Below, piece by piece: positions 1-14,758 of a stretch of 64,000 nt of DNA (its first letter is position 1; every line of letters begins with the position of its first letter). Location of the stretch: the NCBI GenBank assembly GCA_936450465.1, contig OW388293.1:23895860-23959859 (forward strand). The letters run 5' to 3'. Position numbers and translations under genes: made by a program. This stretch comes from Gibbula magus (Eukaryota > Mollusca > Gastropoda > Trochida > Trochidae). The notes under the pieces were generated by a model that was not told where the DNA came from, searched no databases, and worked only from the letters and a program-made list of their open reading frames with translations.

Positions 1-880
1 TTACCAAGTACAATGCCAATGATACAAAATTGTAATTACAAATTGTATTCAAGTTTTAAAGTTGAATTAAAACATTAAAAAGTATTTGTTATTGTTGTAT
101 AATCAAGTTTTAAAGTTGTAGTTTCTTGAATTTTCACGATACTAAATGGAATATTCAACCCTATTTTGTTTAGTTTTCAAAATAGTAAGATGAATTTTCT
201 AGATACTAAATTAAAGGTTCAAAATATAAAGATGAATTTTCAATTTAGTATCTTTAATTGCAAGAGCTTAACATTTCAAGATAAAGATACTGAATAATAG
301 CATGGTCTAGCCCTAATAGGGTTGATGAATCTGTGTAATCTAAACTTTTAAAAATCAATCTTATTAATATGAAATAGAACATGGTGGTATAAGTAAATAA
401 GTAAAATATGAATTGCCCATTAATTTATCAATGAATTATGAAATACTATGCATGTTGGTTTTGATTTTCTAATTCGATTTTTTTTCTTTTAAGTACAACG
501 TATTATCATTTATTACTTTAATCTTTCAAAATATAATGTTTACAACCGTACTTTCCACTAGGAAAACGCCTGATGATTTTACATGTTATAACTAGGCAGC
601 AGAGGGTATGCAACTGACAATTCGGAGAAGATCATGAAATACATATAGAGCATAAGTCGACATTAGTTGTGCACATGATAAGGTGCGTTGTGGCGTGCAT
701 TTCAGTAGCAAGAACATGTTTACTTAAACTTTGTCTTAAGCAGGAGAATGTCCTCAAACTGGCCATTATTGTTGAACGTGGAGCATATTTTCGGCCTGAC
801 GGCCTCGAACATGGTCCACGTGCAAAACTAATGGCCAGTTTTCGGACTTTCTCCTACACTTACATCAACGTTTTCGTCCA
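1..880. other. AT-rich sequence, no gene recognised
   Basis: Low-complexity AT-rich sequence with repeated short runs resembling each other (for example around 180-260). I see no exon, RNA gene or transposon end in it. Confidence 0.4.
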
Positions 881-1590
881 TAGTTTCTGAATCACCGAGG
901 AACAAGTCCCAGCTTGTGCAATCAAAGCATGCACAGAGTTTCTCAATTGATGCATTGTCCCATACTTTGATAGTTTGAGTGGTGGCCGATTAACAGATTT
1001 GTAAGCTTGTGGTATATTCCCATAGCATTTGTCCTACACTCTGTCTCTGCGTGTAGCACACGTCACATATTGAGAATAATGCGGCAGTACTCCTTTCAGT
1101 GAACATCCATTAAAATCCCCTAAAATTAACTTCGGTGCATCCGCAGAGATGGTTTCTAACTTTTGAACATGTTCAAATATAGTCTGACTTGCAATGTTGT
1201 AGTTTCCAGAAGGGGGAATATACACCAACACTATAAAGACTTGTCCACATTCCCTGGGTAAATAGAAGGGTCTGAATGAAACAGATATAGTTATTCAATA
1301 TCTCTAGTGATCACACTGTCTCTTGTTCTCCAGTTATTGCACCATTGCTCATGTACGTACATATATACACACGCCTCCACCAGTGGATTTTCCTGTAGTT
1401 TCTTTATCCCTGTCTAAGCGAATTGGCACACCAAATCCATCAATATCTAAACTGTTGTCGGCTATGTTCGGGTTGAGCAATGTTTCTGTCAAACATATAA
1501 CGCAACTGTCACGATATTCATATTGGTATCTCACATGGGTACCCAAAATGTACAGGGTTTGCAATAGAAGTTAGATATGAGCATTAAAAA
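880..1590 (-). pseudogene. Non-LTR retrotransposon endonuclease relic (Rex1/CR1-like)
   Basis: Two reverse-strand open stretches in different frames read as consecutive pieces of the endonuclease (EEP fold) domain of a LINE ORF2. The upstream piece (about 1564-1349) has CLTETLL, DIDGFGV and GGGVCIYV. The downstream piece (about 1231-1034) has VYIPPSGNYN, the metal-site motif LGDFNGC, and CATRRDRV, after which D-x-CYGN follows out of the open stretch. These motifs match the endonuclease of Rex1/Babar or CR1-type elements. A frame change near 1240-1350 and the absence of a reverse transcriptase beside it make this a dead 5' fragment. The clade assignment is from motif resemblance only. Confidence 0.7.
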
Positions 1591-2265
1591 GGGTTAGGAA
1601 AGGAGACAGACGCAAGTGTGGGTCATAGTGTTATTTCAAAAAAAGGATTGAAATAACCCAATAAGGATTCGATGGATTAGTTTCATGTATAGTTTCACCA
1701 CAGTGAGCGTAAGGTTCCCATAGATATTTGTGACCTTCACAGTGTTGTTACGTCTCTCTTACCATCCTTATGCATTGTGTAAGTGTATGTATGATAGTCT
1801 TAGCTCTTAGACCGATGTTATTCTTAGGGAGATTTTATTGTATTATATTGTAAAACACATGTTTGAAAATAACAAATAAAATGTCGGAATTACTCAAAAT
1901 ATCAGTTTGTACTTGTGACTACAAAACAACTAAATGCAGCCAAACCACCCAACTCACTCACAGCCCCTCAATGTTCCTTACCCTTACCCCGTCGTCTTCT
2001 CACAAGGTTGTTGCCCTGGTATCAAATTACCGCAGTAAATCACTGGTTATGCAAACATATGCAATTCACTAAAGCGTGACCAGCATGGGTACAGGAAAGA
2101 GAAGCTGGGTTATAAGATAGCTCAACAATGTTTACTTTTGGGAGTAGACCAATGGAATCTTACTCTCCAACAGACAAAGAATGATGATATTGAGCTTCCT
2201 ATATTAATAGCTTCTAGGGATAAATTGAAGATTTCAGTATGAACATCCTGCCGCGCCCATATTTG
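1591..2265. other. No gene recognised
   Basis: AT-rich sequence between the LINE relic and the first inverted-repeat element. No supported exon or RNA gene. Confidence 0.4.
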
Positions 2266-2268
2266 ATC

Positions 2269-3520
2269 TACTGAACGCAACAGAATGTGTGTTTCTGTCA
2301 AACGAACCAAAAACCGGTTTTACGAGTATCATCAATAGAGGCAGGGTAATGCAGTTTTTTGTAAAGAAGTTTTGGTGTGAATAGATGTTTGGGATTTAGT
2401 GCATTACAGTTGCCAACGGTTTTATAGCTATATATGCGTACCATATAGATGTTTCTTCCAGATCAAAGGGGGGAAGTGTTGTTACAGCAAATTAGTTTAC
2501 TCAATTAAACTAAACAAAGTCAAAGAAACTTAGTAGGTGAAAAGGAATTTTGAGCACCCAGTGTAATTACGTTTTTATAGATAACAAGTTTACTGGGCCG
2601 TTTCAAGTATATAACAAATGGCATGTCGGTGACTGGCATATCATTTATGTTTATTGTCAAACATCCTGGCTTGGTGACACAAAGCTGATCATAATAGAAA
2701 ATGCACATTAAAGCGACATTCAATGAAGATATTATCAGCCAATGAAAGTTAGGGACATATATTGAACCAATGGAATTCAGGAATAGGATGAAGGCTTTGT
2801 ATTATGTAGTGTTTTCTTTGTCGATGGCACTAATTTGCTTTAACTCTTTTAATAATCTTAAGATATTTGTTAAATCTTTTGTTTTACTCTCTATTTTATT
2901 TTTGTACTCCGTCAGTGAAAATACTTTAATGTCAAAGCTGACGTTAAACAAGTGTTTTAACACACACCATCATCATCATTTGAAGAAAAACATATTGTTG
3001 TACGATAACTGAGGATATACGATGACGAGGATACACATCGGTTATCAAACTCATAATGAAAGTAGATTCGTTATTCTAATCATTGGACACATTGTAGGTT
3101 TCTATTTGCATGCGTAATACTTGCACAATCATCACGATGTATAAAACTGATTATATGTACTTTTGTTATTTGCAAAATTATATAAATATATGTTATATAA
3201 TTATATAAATATACGTCGCATGTATGTTATCTTGGAGAGTGATACATTAGTCCTTGGCTGCTTTGTCGATCCACTTCTTTCTTTATCATGATAACAAAAG
3301 ATTACATGTATGAATTAAATTTGATGCATGTATATATTTATGTTTCTTAATGACACTTTTAGTCTCTCATAACTCGAGCTCCTTTATGAGTGGGTTGAGT
3401 ATAGTTTATGGTATATTTTGTGTGAATGTATTTTATATTTCATATATTCGTATACTCGTAAAACCGGTTTTTTTGTTTCGCTTGACAGAAACACATATTC
3501 TTTTGTGTTCAGTAGATAAA
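2269..3520. repeat. 1.25-kb segment bounded by ~60-bp inverted repeats
   Basis: The sequence at 2269-2331 (CTACTGAACGCAACAGAATG onward, ending at the AAAACCGGTTTTACGAGTA stretch) recurs in reverse complement at about 3453-3515 (ACTCGTAAAACCGG... to GTGTTCAGTAG). The arms differ at a few positions. The interior is AT-rich with no recognisable protein. This looks like a non-autonomous DNA element with subterminal inverted repeats, but no target duplication was identified. Confidence 0.5.
2440..2750 (+). repeat. Dispersed repeat, second copy at 50936-51200
   Basis: The segment beginning ATAGATGTTTCTTCCAGATC and containing ACAAATGGCATGTCGGTGAC is closely matched in the same orientation at 50936-51200. 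A more diverged piece is at about 46900-47060. No coding potential is evident. Confidence 0.65.
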
Positions 3521-4145
3521 AACCTAACCATTTGTGACTATGTGCTGAAAGACATATTTTGCGTAAATGAAGTCATTTATGCTGACTACCTTCCCATACA
3601 GGTACATAACTAACTGTACATCGCAATGTAATAAAACGTCCAATGAATGGTTTGGATAGAGCAGTGTTTATGCGAGCAACAATTCCGTGATCTTGAGTAC
3701 GCCGAAGTCTATGTGTTATGACATCAGTCCCGCGGTTCATTGCAACAAACATACTGTACATTGGCGCAAAATGAACTCCAATTAAGCAGAGCTACTTGTA
3801 ACCATATGAAATCGCTAGTTGAATAGTTCAATAACTCGTTTATTGAAATATGGGTTGTTTTGGTGAAGTTATATGATCAGTTTAAAAGTTGTGAAAACGC
3901 GTTAAATGAAGATAAGCGGCCATAATGACTAATGAGATTCCTCCAGGTATGTCACAGCAGGATACGCTTCGGGGACCACGTGCACAGCTCCGCCCTCTTT
4001 CATTCTGGTCGCCGGGACTGAATTAGGCACTTTTTAAAAAGCCGTATATAAATAATTTATGGGCCGATTTTAGAAATTTAAAGTCACGCAATTGTCAAAT
4101 TGAAACCCATTTTCAACAAATCCCGGAAGTGACCATGGGTACGAT
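3500..4145 (-). repeat. Dispersed repeat, inverted copy at 49660-50130
   Basis: The block is the approximate reverse complement of 49660-50130. Shared landmarks include AACGCGTTAAATGAAGATAA here against the complementary stretch near 49880-49900, and CATATGAAATCGCTAG here against CTAGCGATTTCATATG near 49990. It is a long non-coding repeat family in opposite orientations about 46 kb apart. Confidence 0.65.
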
Positions 4146-4429
4146 ACGTACCCTTTAAGGTTTTTAGGAAAAAGGCTGCCATGCACATATTTGAGTGGGA
4201 CAGGACCAATTGCATAACAAATTATCCCCAAAGTACTAGATGCATCCGCACAAAATTTCAGCTTTAAAAGTGCGGCGGTTCTGGAAGAGAAAATGTGAAA
4301 AGATTAGGGATGCCGGATCTATATATAATAATTCGAAATTCTAAAAGTTAGTTTAACATACTTTTTTCTTCGCTTGCAAACATTAGCTCAACTGACAAAG
4401 TGTCTTATCCCCTGGAAATCACGATTATT

Positions 4430-4635
4430 GCAATTAACGTAAACATTTATTACATTTTACCGCAAGTAACGACTATTACAATTTATGTCATTTTTTATTA
4501 GAATTTACGTCTTACAATTTACGTTAAGATTCATTACAATTTATGTTGGTATTACAATTTATGTGAACATTTATTACAATTTGCTGCACGTATTGCAATT
4601 CATGTCGTTATTACAATTTACGTCGTAACAGTGCC
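4430..4635 (+). repeat. Degenerate short tandem repeat (TTACAATTTAYGT motif)
   Basis: About eight irregularly spaced copies of TTACAATTTAYGT (some TTAGAATTTACGT or ATTGCAATTCATGT) alternate with GTCGTTA or AACATTTA spacers. Spacing varies between about 18 and 30 bp, so this is an old tandem array rather than a clean satellite. Confidence 0.55.
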
Positions 4636-4649
4636 TTTAGCTAAAAGTT

Positions 4650-4800
4650 GATACCACACTGGTATATAATGATTTCAATAATTATATCCCCACTACAAAG
4701 CTTTTCTTAGCTAAATTGTTCTTTATAATACAGCTCACCTCTACTGATGCTAACTTGCATTTCTTTAGTTAAGTTGTGATGTTCATTATTATGTTGTTAG
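4650..4800 (+). repeat. Left half of a dispersed repeat interrupted by an insertion
   Basis: This matches 37821-37990 (shared GATACCACAC-GTATATAA, TTTATAATACAGCT, and TGTTCATTATTATGTTGTTA). The match stops at about 4800. The remainder of the 37.8-38.1 kb copy matches 7325-7465 instead, so the copy here is split. Confidence 0.6.
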
Positions 4801-7325
4801 AGAAAATATGATCTTCCTGGTTTTTCGATGTTAATCCGATTATTCATATAGACAATACTTTCCATTAAACAAAACACAAACGATTATTTTGAAGCGTCAC
4901 CTGCTTACCAATATATCACCGTTCAAAGTGAGTAAAATTCTCCTGCAAACACTCTCAGCATAGCATAGCATGGAGCATATCGTTCGTTAGCGATGTGACG
5001 TCATACACAGGAGTTGCTTACAATGAAATCCTTAGGCGAATTGTCGATTTTCGTCAATAATTCGTTTAAAACAAAATAAAAACTTTTGACATTGAAAATT
5101 TCTAATAGAATGGGTATTTATGCATCTGTAGGGAGTAATTTCGGAGTTTTTGGAACATGTTTCGATATTCAATTACTGATTTTAGATTTGTTCTTTTCCC
5201 AATCGAGTGGAGTGTAAGGTTATTTTAAAGGCTACAATATGTTTTGAAATCAATAACTGCCAATTCAAAAATAAAAACGATCATGCAATTGTTTTTATCA
5301 TAAACGGCGTTATTATTATTAATTTTTTGTTGTGCTTGATTTTTGTTTGAAGAGGCCTAAAGTGTGACTTTTTATTATTGATAATAGAATAATTGCATTA
5401 TATCTATAAAAAAAGAAGATATATTTGATACATTGTTACTGGTTTACAGATTTTAGAGAAACATATTCGGGATATCGTTAAATCTATAGTCGTGTACATT
5501 TACAATTGCTTAAACCCCGCTCTCATGCATCGATTCACTCACTTGAGTTTATTTACTCACATAAGTAAATATACTCACGTGAGTGTTTAGTGCATGCGAA
5601 CGCAATTACTCACCTAAGTAAATTTACTCCAGGAGCAAATGTGCACCTAGTCAAGGGGTCGTGCAAAAGTATATTTACTCATGAGCAATTTGTTGACAAG
5701 AGTAAACTGGTCATGCCATCGCATTTTCAGCTCTTTTAAGAACTTCTTGTCAAAGACCATTTGATACAGAAAGCTAAAATTTTCAGAAAAAAACATCGTT
5801 ATAACATGTAGACTTAATTTTGTTCATTTGATAAAAATTCTTCACCAAATCTTGATGTGGCAGGATGTTGAACTCAAACCTTAATTTTCAATCCTGGAAC
5901 TAGTAATGCTAGAGAAGACCATATTTGTATCTTTCTTCTATGAAAAACAAAGATTTTAGAGCTAATATAAATTTCAGTTTTTCCCTATACTCTCTCTAGC
6001 AGGCCACATCAGGCTGGGATGGACAGTAGAGAATATTGCATAATGCAGCACACTCCTGCCCGTCAGCCTCCCTCTGTCCCGCCAGTACCTCTCTCTTTCT
6101 CTCGCGATTTGCAATGTCGTGTCAAGGGACTGTAATTGAGAGGATCACCTTTTCCTTAATATTTGTGCAGGAACTGTGATACTTTGACAACCTATTTAAT
6201 CAAACTTCAGTCATGTTTTTGTTATGCGCTGACTTCTTTTAAGACTGAGATTCAGGGCTAAGTTTGTGAATTATGTTACTTAGACTCTAAAAACATATGA
6301 AAAGGAGCATCTTTTTCGAAAAAAACTCATTTCGTAGTTTCCTTTTCAATATTTAATAAAATGGTGATATTTTCAGAATAAATATGTTTTCAGAGTTTGA
6401 GTGTAAGACTAAATTGAGAACAATCTATTTCAATCTTCAACATCAATACAATATACCAGATGAGCTACAGAGCCCATGGCTCTATTTTTCTTCGAGTGTT
6501 TGGAAAATCCGTGAGTTTAACAACATAAAATACTTAAATACTCCCCCTTGTCGTCAATGTCATAACTTTAGTTATTGGTATTATGCTCAGTACATGGTGA
6601 GCGTTAAACAATTGCCATAAGTTTCACTTTTAATTTATCAAAATACTTTGAGATAGTATCATACATATGTGTTTTTATTTCATTTCAACTGTGAAATAAT
6701 TGAATAGTTAAACGTGAGACATAGAAACGAGATGTGCTTGTGCTAGCAAGATGATCCTATCAGTTGGTACATCCGCTTGTTCTTCATACAAACCTTCGTT
6801 ATCACTAGACTTAACTTGTTCAAAGCGAGATCTCATTGCTAGAAGTCTGACATAGCGGAAAACGGTCAGTGATAAAGGTACGTATAAACGCTATAGACAC
6901 TTCAAAATGACAGAAAGAAAAGACAATGGCGGTAGATTTACGCTGCGATATCGGAGATTGAACAATCTAAACACATGTGCACAACAACCAAAGTTGTTTA
7001 ACGTCTGAACAGAATATGTCGACATTGTTTTAATAGCTTTGATCACTTTGAGGTAGTTTTGACAAGTGCATTCAGTGAAAAATATGTGACGGCTTGAGTG
7101 TATAATGTTAACAATGACATAAGCCAGATACTCGTTAGGGCATGACTCCTGAGTAACACGTAACACCTCTCGCAAGCAGCTGATTGGCTAATGAAACGTT
7201 TCGCGGATGTGTTAATGAAGTATATTGTAAAACATTTTTCCTACTATTTTTAGGTGGATTTGAATCCAATACTTTTGTGTGTTTATTATTTACTGTTGTC
7301 AGAATAATTTCCGCGAAAGGTACCC
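4801..7325. mobile_element. ~2.5-kb insertion; related element at 45.2-48.1 kb
   Basis: Colinear similarity blocks link this interval to 45230-48110: 4820-4930 with 45230-45340, 4960-5020 with 45390-45440, 5150-5270 with 45450-45560, 5455-5510 with 46465-46530, and 6640-7310 with 47405-48095. It separates two halves of a repeat that is continuous at 37.8-38.1 kb. The flanks carry similar ATTATG-TGYT words that may be a decayed target duplication. No transposase was recognised; an open stretch on the reverse strand (7175-6891, 94 codons) lacks known motifs. The class is unknown. Confidence 0.5.
5525..5710. repeat. Cluster of palindromic TTTACTCAC/GTGAGT motifs
   Basis: At least six copies of ACTCAC, TTTACTC or their complements (ACTCACGTGAGT is a perfect palindrome near 5574) occur within 190 bp, paired as short inverted repeats such as TTTACTCACATAAGTAAA. 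Function unknown. Confidence 0.5.
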
Positions 7326-7465
7326 CTCTGAGATTATGGGTGCTTTAATGTTGTATGACATAGAGCTAAGGATTATGCTGTTACCTGCAAAACACAAACT
7401 GAAGATGACACACTCGAACAAAGCATCAGTGTTGAAATCAATAAAGGCAATATTGGCAAGTATGT
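7325..7465 (+). repeat. Right half of the interrupted dispersed repeat
   Basis: This matches 37995-38095 (shared TGACATAGA, GATGCTG/CTACCTGC, AAGATGACACAC and GCATCAGTGTTGAAA). It is the complement of the left half at 4650-4800. Confidence 0.6.
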
Positions 7466-10400
7466 GCATGGGAAGCAAGTTGTTGTTATTGCTTGGGGCG
7501 CATACGCCCCAAGCAGTAATAAGTTGAATTTCTCCCTTTATACTGTTGGAATTTTCAATTAGAACCTTCATCCAATGATATGCGTTGTCTTAGTATCTTT
7601 GAAATTCTATTGTTGTTGTTGACCAATGACCAAAGCCGTAGCAAATTATGAACCAGGTGACATTGTGGGTAATCCGAAATAATTGGCACAAACAAATGTG
7701 GATTTTGATTATCAATATTTGTCAAATAGATAGAATTTTTCTTCAATGTTTCATTAGAATCAATGATAAACTTGTAATCTGCAATTCAAATCAATATCAC
7801 AAGTAACAGAGCGCTTTTCTATAAGTTAAGTACATACGCCGCCGAAAATGGTGAAACCGGGTATAAGCCTAAGGCGTAATCCGAATGCTTCGGCTTTGAC
7901 AGGCGAAGGTGGCGTATAATGGCTTACATTAAATAACTATATTTTCTTTGACTTTGCATTTGACAACTAGATACTTTGACGAAGTGATTTATTTTAGAAA
8001 AATACTGGTTCTTTAAAACAATGCCTAACACGCTAATAAAATGTCAATTCATGTTTGGAAGTAATTTTGAGTTTTCTCATATAAATGACATGTTAATTTA
8101 AGCTAAACTGGCAGGCAAAAGAAAGTGAACGTCTCTTTTTAAATCACTATACTTAAAATCTAAATATGGTAGAAGTTTGAGATAATGTACATTTGATAAT
8201 TTATTCATTTCGAAAATCGTCAAAATCCTAAACTTTAATGTTTAATTAGCCAGTTTGGCACACAAGAAATCCAAAATATGTAGGGGTAAAAAAACACAAC
8301 CAAAACACGTTAATTTTAATTCTTTCTATTCCCTTAAGTCGTTCAATTTGTAAAATGTGCCAAATGAGTGCCAAATGTGGTCGATTCGTGTGTCAGGCAT
8401 TATGAAATGCACTGTCTGATCGAGAATTAAAAATGTCTTATGACGTCACCTGATAGCTGTTTCTGTGTTCATGCAAAACATGTATCGACGCTTTTTCATT
8501 AACTGGAGGGTATGGATTGATTCTAACACGCCATTGTGGACCGTCTGACAGTTGTCCAATCAGCGACAAGTCTTGAGAAAATAGAAATTATTGTAAAGCT
8601 GTAACGTTGCAAGTCAAACCGACGTTGTCACAGCCATAATGACATTTGCCATACATCAAAGTTCAGCGGTCAGTACCTGTCTATTGAGCAGTCGAAAAAC
8701 TTCGATTCTATCAGTTCAAGGTCTTCTGGTGCACGTGTGCATAGTGACACGCCGATCTATGGTGGTCGTCGTCAATGACGTCACTCAGAGATAGCGTTGG
8801 CGGCGGTCTAACGCAAGCGGATATCAGCCTTCATGGGGCAAAAAGACCATTGTTTTGTGTGTTCTGGGATTGTCAAATGTCTCCCCAACCCGGCTGTAAT
8901 TTGACAACACATTTACATTAGAAGTGCAGGAACAACGGCGATTCTTGTAGCTTTAGTATCCATTGCCCATCTTTTGTCAAATTTCAGAAGTTATTCGAGT
9001 GTTTCTGGTGTTACTTTTGACGGGTTTTAGATGTGTTTTTCACAGATGGGATGGCCAACATTAATAATGTGTAGCAATTTTACCTATGTCTCACGTGACT
9101 TTACACCAGTATGGAGCTCACGTGATTATCAATATTTTCCAATTTCTCCAAAATGTGTTAATCTGGTTTTAGTTCAACTTTAAAAAACAATAGTTAATGT
9201 TTAGGCCCTGTGTATCCGATGCTGACTGTCAACATCAATAATATCCAGTTTCCATAATTTCATTTTAAAAAGTGTACATGTATACTTTCTTTTGCCTGTC
9301 AGTTTAGTTTGAGGGATGATGACGTCTTTCTGTTTGTACGCCGATACACTTGTTAAATTTAAGCCTGGCTTCAGAACGGTGCATGTACTCCGGTCACTTG
9401 GTCGGTGTATATGCCGCTGAAACGAATCAAACATAGCCACTGACCTACTTTTCCAAAATTTTGCTGATGTCGAGTTAGCGAAGGCAATGTAATAGAGTTG
9501 GTCTCCATAGATTAAAATCTAAACATTAAAAGCATAATCGCCACACGGTAAAGTGACATATTTGTTTGAGAGCTTTACATTGATATGATAACACACGGTG
9601 TTGTGTTGTGCGTTGGTTGCTGTCTTGGAACTCCCGTTACATTTTGTCCTTAGGGTTAGAACAAGTGCGAATCCTTTCGGTGATACTTTTTGGGAATGAT
9701 ACATCCGATCGAGGTCTTTGTGATAATTGACTGTAAACATGTGATATTGCATGATTATTTATACAAAGCGTAGGATACAAAGGGTAATTCTAGGGAGAGA
9801 AAATAAATCATAAAAATGGTTACAAGTTTTAAAACAATTAAAATGCCAGTCTATAAATTTCTAACAAATAACACTTGATCTAGACATTAAGACAAATATA
9901 TATAACATTCAAATCCTATGTTAATAGTTAATTAGGCTCTAATTTGTTACAGAAAAATCTTAAAATAAGATATATATTGACATGTTACGATGTTTGGAGA
10001 GGACTATCGGGCAACACCAATCAGGACTTCTTATGCCGACTTTCGAATTTTGTAAAATGGATATATTTACTTGTGCACTTTCATTGAGAATGAGTGAGTT
10101 AAACTTATCTCAGGTAATACATGACTTGTGTATGCAAGCTTACGTCACCTGTTAGATGTTACACGGGTAGGTCTTACGCCAACCTTTGCAATGTCAAAAC
10201 AAACTCAAAATGTAACGATATAGTTATGCGAGGAACTCTTATTAATGACAATATGAAATTAATTTTGCATATGTTACGTGAAGTGAAATTATTAAGATAA
10301 GGTTTCGGTTGAAGGTTCCGATACAAAACTAGCTAAACCGAAATAAAGAATAGAATATAGAATTACTCCTTCAGCTTTTCCTCACGCAATACTTCCTTCC

Positions 10401-10474
10401 TTCATTGTATGTTCTTTGCTTGCCTTTTTAAAGGCTTTTCTTGTTTCCTCTGTATCCAGCTTTGTTTGTTTCAG
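7466..10474. other. About 3 kb with no recognised gene
   Basis: No exon matching SDR exons 1-4 was found here by eye, and no transposase or RT motif. Reverse-strand open stretches at 9440-9201 and 9752-9519 carry no familiar motif. The 3' part (about 10330-10474) is the intron preceding SDR copy A exon 5, ending in a pyrimidine-rich tract and TTTCAG. Confidence 0.4.
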
Positions 10475-13769
<3,295 letters not shown>

Positions 13770-13815
13770 CTTTTTGTTTTATTATTGATTACTACATCAT
13801 TCAGTATGTATTTCA
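13770..13815 (+). other. Copy A 3' UTR, first part (interrupted)
   Basis: TATTGATTACTACATCATTC followed by AGTATGTATTT aligns with ATTGACTACTTTATTCAGTG near 59434-59460 in copy B. The alignment then breaks and resumes at about 17720. Confidence 0.55.
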
Positions 13816-14758
13816 TACAGAAAGGCCACAGGCCTACCTGCAGTATATATTTTAAATTGCACATTTAACATATTCTATTTTCTTTTTTAATATCTTTATA
13901 TCTCCCAGTTTCAATATATAATCATGCGAAGAGCAGCGTAGTCTGGCCAGTGAAGATTTATATTTCCTTATTGTCAAGATCGAAAGGTAATGTTCTGCAT
14001 GGATGGAATCATTTAACATTTTGTTGTAGAAACATTTGTTAGACAATGAGAGACCAGTTAACCAATTTTAAAGAAATATACTTAGAAGACAAAATGAGAG
14101 TGGGATTCTACAAATTGATCATGCCAAGCATTACCGAAGCATGTGTTTGTAAATCGAGACGTTTCATGGATACTTTTGTGTCGAGGATGTTTCTTTGGAT
14201 TTATAACCAGTGGTATTCAAACGAACATTGGACTTCATTTTTGTGAGTAAAAATATTGACAAATTATTGAATCTACTTAGCATTTCAAATGCCATGCACT
14301 GCCAAACCCGGTCACAGGATGTTACCGGTTATTATCTAAGATAAGACTGATAACATGAAAGTTGTTGACAATACGGTTACTTTGTACTATTCTCTATTCA
14401 ATTGGCTGAATTGGTTAAGTTCAGTTTGATGAGATGTTGGGGTTTGTTTTGTTTTTTTGTTGGGTTTTTTTCTCTCTCTCCCTCTTCGTATGTCATAGTT
14501 CAGTAGAACTAGAGGGCCAGTGGGCTAGTATTTCATTATAATCGCAATATTGCTTACACCAAAAATTTGGTCAACTGGAGATATTTGTAGTTAAATAAGG
14601 GCGGGGCCCAGGTAGTGTTTCATGATGTTTATTTCATCTCTCACCGAGAAAGACAGTTTTATTTATTTTCGTTCTTGTTGCATCATCTATGGGTTTCATT
14701 GTATCACATTTTACATCTTGAAGGCATCTACTAAGACATGTTATAACTATGAAACAAA

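Noticed and set aside
2770..3012. 80-codon open frame with a run of five His
   Set aside because: The His run is a CAT/CAC low-complexity tract in AT-rich repeat sequence; hydrophobic start is composition driven and there are no homologous features.
7279..7571. Overlapping 82- and 90-codon open frames
   Set aside because: They run across the boundary between an insertion and a dispersed repeat that recurs at 37.8-38.1 kb; no conserved protein between copies.
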